Part shown: positions 13,815 through 17,216 of the stretch, one piece after another | Layout of the letters: every line of letters starts with the position of its first letter | Position numbering within the stretch: the stretch's first letter is position 1 | Origin: Phycisphaeraceae bacterium | GTDB taxonomy: Bacteria; Planctomycetota; Phycisphaerae; Phycisphaerales; Zrk34 | Direction: 5' to 3' | Assembly: GCA_028281485.1 (NCBI GenBank) | Contig: JANQJT010000004.1 | Coordinates: 1-17,216, forward strand | Length of the DNA stretch: 17,216 nt | The notes under the pieces: model-generated | Told to the model about the DNA's origin: nothing | The model's input: the letters and a program-made list of their open reading frames with translations, nothing else | Database searches by the model: none | Program-made: the position numbers and the translations under genes

Positions 13815-15986
13815 ATGAAACGCGTCGCCTTAGTCACCATGTTGTTCCTGATGGTGTGCGGTGTGGCACAAGCCCAGCCGCTGGCCGATCGACTGCCGGC
13901 CGACACCATGGTGTATGTCGGGTGGGCCGGTTGCGATTCGCTCGCCGACGCCTACGACCAGAGCAAGCTCAAGAAGCTCTACGCCACCGAGGACGGCGAG
14001 GCCGAATCCATCGGTCAGGTCATCGCGGCGCTGGCGCCGGTCGTCGCCCAGGAAGAGCCCGAACTGGCGCGGATGCTTCCGAAGCTGGGCCAGATCGTCG
14101 ATGCCTCCCTCGAACACCCCGGCGCCATCGCGATCGGCATCCGGCCCCAGCCGGGCCGGGATCCCATGCCGCGCTTCGCCTGGATCATCGACGCCGGCGC
14201 CGATGCGCAGGCCGTCCACCAGCAGTTCGAGGAGCTGCTCAACGACATCCGCCAACAAAGCGGAGAAGACATCCCTCTCGCGCTGTCGCGCGACGGCAAC
14301 CAGGTCTGGCTCACTTTCGACATGGGCCCCGTGACCAACCGCGCCGATTCACTGGCCGCCAAGCCCGGCTTCATCAAGTCCTTCAACGCGCAGATCGAGT
14401 CGCCCGCGATCTGGGCACAGGTCGACTGCGCCGGGATCATCGGCTTCATCGACCAGATGGTCGTCGCCGAGAGCGGCGCTGAATCGTACGAAACCGAGCA
14501 GTGGCGCATGGTCCACGACATGCTCGGCATCCAGGGCCTCAGGGAGATCACCCTCACCGCCGGCTTCCACGGCGCCGACTGGCGCAGCGAGCTGTTCGTC
14601 CACGCCCCCGCGCCACGCACCGGCGTGCTGGCCGTGATCGAATCGTCCGGCAGGCTCTCGCCCGAGGCGCTGGCCTCGATCCCCGAGACCGCCTCCATCG
14701 CCGGCGGATTCCAGATCGACATCAGCAAGCTCTACGCCTGGGTCTACGACATGGTCGGCGAGATGGAGCCCGAGGGTCAGCAGGCGATCGACCAGGGCAT
14801 CGCCCAGGCCGGCGCGATGCTCGGCGTCGACGTCAAGGCCGCCCTCATCGACGGCATCGGCAGCGACTGGGTCTACTACGCCGACCGCAACGTCGGCGGC
14901 AACGGCGTGGCCGGCGTGGTCATCCGCAACCAGCTCCGCGATCCCCAGGCCGCGATGGCCATCGAACGCCTGCTCACCATCGGCAACATGATCATGCAGC
15001 AGGAGCTGGGCAGCGAGGACCTCCACCTGGCCATCAAGCCCTTCCAGCACGGCGACCACACCGTCTACTACCTCAACAGCCCGCTGATCTCGCCGGCGCT
15101 CAGCGTCGACGACAACCAACTTCTCATCGGCCTATATCCCCAGACGGTCGTTTCCGCCCTCGATCAACAGAAGACCGCACGCTCGATCACCGACAACCCG
15201 AAGTTCAACGCCCTCCGCCGGCAGCTCAGCGTCGGCCCCGAGTACACCGGCTTCCACTACGTCGATACCGAGCAGACGCTCGACTCGGCCTACTCCAACG
15301 TGCTGATGATGAACCGCCTCTACCTCGGCCTGGCCGACATGATGGGCATCCAGACCGATCCGCTCAGCATCCCGCCGATCCAGAAGCTCCGCCCGCTCAT
15401 GTCCCCCATCGCCAGCTTCAGCTGGATCGACAAGGACGGCTTCCACATGCGCTCACACGAGCCGTTCCCCGGCTCGTCGATGTACGGCGCCGGCACCTCC
15501 GGTCAGACCACCATCGGCGCCGCCGCGCTCGCCGGCGGCATCATGCTGCCCGCGCTCAACCGCGCACGCGAGGTTTCCTATCGCACGGCCAGCGCCGCCA
15601 ACACGCGCTCCATCACACAGGCCTGTCTGATCTACTCGATGGAAAACGGCGGCGCATTCCCCGGATCGCTCGGCGAGCTCGTGGCAGAACGCGTGATCAA
15701 CCCCAGGGTCCTCTTCCATCCCAACTCCGGCAAGAAAGTCCCCCCGCATCTCACCGACATCAATGAGATCGCCGCGTGGTGCGACGCCAACACCGACTAC
15801 GTCTACCTCGGCGGCTCTAACCGATTGCCCGGCGATGCGCTGGTCGTTTACGAAAGGATCGGCCCCAGTTGGACCCGCGAGGGCATCGCCATGGCCTTCG
15901 GCGACGGCCACGCCGAGTGGGTCAAGCTCCACGAGGCTAAGCAGCTCATCAAGGAAGACAAGCGACGCCGCGCAAACTGGGAATAA
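13815..15986 (+). CDS. Large secreted protein of unknown function with pseudopilin-like C-terminal region
   Basis: A 723-residue exported protein. MKRVALVTMLFLMVCGVAQAQ is a type I signal peptide, probably cut after AQA (residue 20). Residues 21-560 begin LADRLPADTMVYVGW, recalling DUF3352-like planctomycete proteins, but I cannot name a function. Residues about 565-585 are a hydrophobic stretch (GAAALAGGIMLPALNRARE), followed by ANTRSITQACLIYSMENGGAFP and, at 695-702, FGDGHAEW. That order is the one seen in planctomycete type II secretion pseudopilin-like proteins (hydrophobic helix, LPALxRARE, H-X9-DG-like end), but there it follows an N-terminal prepilin signal. I chose the ATG at 13815, which has AAAGG 7 bases upstream and starts the signal peptide; the ATG-less extension upstream runs through the likely promoter. 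It is monocistronic, ending in a strong terminator. Confidence 0.85.
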   Translation: MKRVALVTMLFLMVCGVAQAQPLADRLPADTMVYVGWAGCDSLADAYDQSKLKKLYATEDGEAESIGQVIAALAPVVAQEEPELARMLPKLGQIVDASLEHPGAIAIGIRPQPGRDPMPRFAWIIDAGADAQAVHQQFEELLNDIRQQSGEDIPLALSRDGNQVWLTFDMGPVTNRADSLAAKPGFIKSFNAQIESPAIWAQVDCAGIIGFIDQMVVAESGAESYETEQWRMVHDMLGIQGLREITLTAGFHGADWRSELFVHAPAPRTGVLAVIESSGRLSPEALASIPETASIAGGFQIDISKLYAWVYDMVGEMEPEGQQAIDQGIAQAGAMLGVDVKAALIDGIGSDWVYYADRNVGGNGVAGVVIRNQLRDPQAAMAIERLLTIGNMIMQQELGSEDLHLAIKPFQHGDHTVYYLNSPLISPALSVDDNQLLIGLYPQTVVSALDQQKTARSITDNPKFNALRRQLSVGPEYTGFHYVDTEQTLDSAYSNVLMMNRLYLGLADMMGIQTDPLSIPPIQKLRPLMSPIASFSWIDKDGFHMRSHEPFPGSSMYGAGTSGQTTIGAAALAGGIMLPALNRAREVSYRTASAANTRSITQACLIYSMENGGAFPGSLGELVAERVINPRVLFHPNSGKKVPPHLTDINEIAAWCDANTDYVYLGGSNRLPGDALVVYERIGPSWTREGIAMAFGDGHAEWVKLHEAKQLIKEDKRRRANWE

Positions 15987-16013
15987 GCACCCATCCGGTC
16001 TGAGATTTCTCTG

Positions 16014-16041
16014 CCCCGTGTCATCCGACGCGGGGTTTTTT
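16014..16041 (+). terminator. Strong intrinsic terminator
   Basis: CCCCGTGTC (16014-16022) pairs with GACGCGGGG (16027-16035) over 9 pairs including one U-G, with loop ATCC, followed by six T. It ends the transcript of the secreted-protein gene and isolates pyruvate kinase. Confidence 0.9.
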
Positions 16042-16069
16042 CTGTCTTCAATTCACACGTCCCGTCGGC

Positions 16070-16098
16070 TTGGTGATCGCGCTCCCGGCGGGTATGCT
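16070..16098 (+). promoter_or_regulatory. Possible promoter of pyruvate kinase
   Basis: TTGGTG (16070-16075, three of six matches) and TATGCT (16093-16098, four of six matches) are 17 bases apart, just after the preceding terminator and about 38 bases before the start codon. Confidence 0.4.
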
Positions 16099-16136
16099 GC
16101 CCCTCCAGATCAGCCGACCACCCCTTGGGAGAGTTT

Positions 16137-17216
16137 ATGACGCCCGTTCAGCACACCAAGATCATCGCCACGCTCGGCCCAAGCTCCCGTCACCCCGACG
16201 TCATCGCCGCGCTCATCAGCGCCGGTGCCGACGGCTTCCGCATGAACTTCTCCCACATCCACGATCCCAGCGAGGCCCAGATCATCGTCGACACCGTCCG
16301 CTCGGTCTCCAAGCAGATGGGCGTGTGGGTCCCGCTGCTGGCCGACATCCAGGGCCCCAAGCTCCGCGTCGGCAAGATGCCGGGTGAGGGCGTGCTCCTG
16401 CGCCAATCCAAGCCCTACATCCTCCGCTGCACCCCGATGGAGATCGGCGACGACGAGGCCGCCCCCTGCGAATACGAGCAGCTCGCCGGCGACGTCAAAC
16501 CCGGCACACGCATCATGCTCGCCGACGGCACCATCGAGCTCGAGGTCACCGGGATCGACTCGCTCGACGTCCACTGCCGCGTGCTCAACGGCGGACGCCT
16601 CTACTCCCGCAAGGGCATCAACGTCCCACGCACGAAGCTCAGCGCCCAGACGCTGACGGAAAAAGACATCGCCGACCTGAAGTACATCGCCGACACCGAC
16701 ATCGACCTCGTCGCCATCTCCTTCGTCCGCAGCCCCGAAGACATCGCCCAGGCCCGCGGCGTCATCGGCAAGACACGCCCGCGCGTGCCCGTCATCGCCA
16801 AGCTGGAGTTGCCCGAGGTGTTGGAGAATCTCGACGCGATCTTCGACGTCTCCGACGGCGTGATGATCGCCCGCGGCGACCTGGCCGTGGAGGTTCCCTT
16901 CGAGCGCGTGCCGCACCTGCAGAAGCAGATCCTCGGCCACGCGCGCGCGCGCGGCAAGTGGGCGATCGTCGCCACGCAGATGCTCGGCTCGATGGTGCTC
17001 AACCCCAGGCCCACACGTGCCGAAGTATCGGATGTGGCCAACGCTATGCTCGACGGCGCCGACGCGATGATGCTCTCGGAAGAAACCGCCGCCGGATCAC
17101 AACCCAAAGAAGCGGTGGAGGCGATGGCCCGAATCGCCGATGAGACCGAGAAGATGCTCACCCCCCCCTTGCCCGAGGAGGTGGAGGTCGCCGCCAAGAC
17201 GTTTGCCTCCGGCGCC
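16137..17216 (+). CDS. pyk: Pyruvate kinase, 3' end cut by window
   Basis: Converts phosphoenolpyruvate and ADP to pyruvate and ATP, the last step of glycolysis. The first 360 codons are present and the frame is open to the window end; the family is about 470-480 residues, so the C-terminal regulatory domain is missing. The TIM barrel starts with KIIATLGPSS and FRMNFSH. The B domain covers about 70-170. The catalytic-site strands are SFVRSPEDI, VIAKLELPE, DGVMIARGDLAVE, TQMLGSM and PRPTRAEVSDVANAMLDGADAMMLSEETA. Differences from the usual form: KLELPEVLENL replaces KIENPEGVENL, GDLAVE replaces GDLGVE and MLSEETA replaces MLSGETA; the catalytic Lys and metal-binding Glu and Asp are kept. GGGAG lies 5 bases before the ATG. 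Confidence 0.95.
   Translation, partial: MTPVQHTKIIATLGPSSRHPDVIAALISAGADGFRMNFSHIHDPSEAQIIVDTVRSVSKQMGVWVPLLADIQGPKLRVGKMPGEGVLLRQSKPYILRCTPMEIGDDEAAPCEYEQLAGDVKPGTRIMLADGTIELEVTGIDSLDVHCRVLNGGRLYSRKGINVPRTKLSAQTLTEKDIADLKYIADTDIDLVAISFVRSPEDIAQARGVIGKTRPRVPVIAKLELPEVLENLDAIFDVSDGVMIARGDLAVEVPFERVPHLQKQILGHARARGKWAIVATQMLGSMVLNPRPTRAEVSDVANAMLDGADAMMLSEETAAGSQPKEAVEAMARIADETEKMLTPPLPEEVEVAAKTFASGA

Overview
The window reads as a high-GC chromosomal segment from a planctomycete-like bacterium, most plausibly class Phycisphaerae. The reasons are an FHA-GAF histidine kinase, a secreted protein ending in a planctomycete-type pseudopilin-like domain with an FGDGHAEW signature, an SSS/GH20/MurQ amino-sugar cluster, and generally GC-ending codons. 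The taxonomic call is inference. No mobile element, CRISPR array or prophage is visible, and genes are packed tightly with several 4-8 base overlaps.

Left part (1-915, + strand): the 3' part of a GmhA-like sugar-phosphate isomerase, then a free-standing HPt phosphotransfer protein ending at a hairpin terminator.

Minus-strand block (8759-982): tRNA-His with its own promoter and terminator, an alkaline-phosphatase-like lipoprotein with altered metal ligands, then four genes joined by 4, 4 and 8 base overlaps. These are a sodium:solute symporter, a GHL10 (DigH/YngK-like) lipoprotein, a fused ROK sugar kinase-MurQ etherase, and a cytoplasmic GH20 beta-N-acetylhexosaminidase. Together they look like a recycling line for denuded peptidoglycan glycans: cut outside, import, split the disaccharide, phosphorylate MurNAc, and remove lactate to give GlcNAc-6-phosphate.

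Right part: an FHA-GAF-histidine kinase (+) converges on nrdR (-). The 322-base gap between nrdR and thrS holds the most striking signal of the window. It contains a short leader ORF with 11 Thr codons among 22 codons, a 9-bp antiterminator pairing and a GC-rich intrinsic terminator, all just upstream of threonyl-tRNA synthetase. This has the architecture of ribosome-mediated transcription attenuation of thrS by threonyl-tRNA supply, unlike the T-box control of Firmicutes or the translational autorepression of E. coli thrS. thrS overlaps a minimal MGMT-type alkyltransferase by 4 bases. A large secreted protein with its own promoter and a strong terminator follows. The window ends inside a pyruvate kinase gene.
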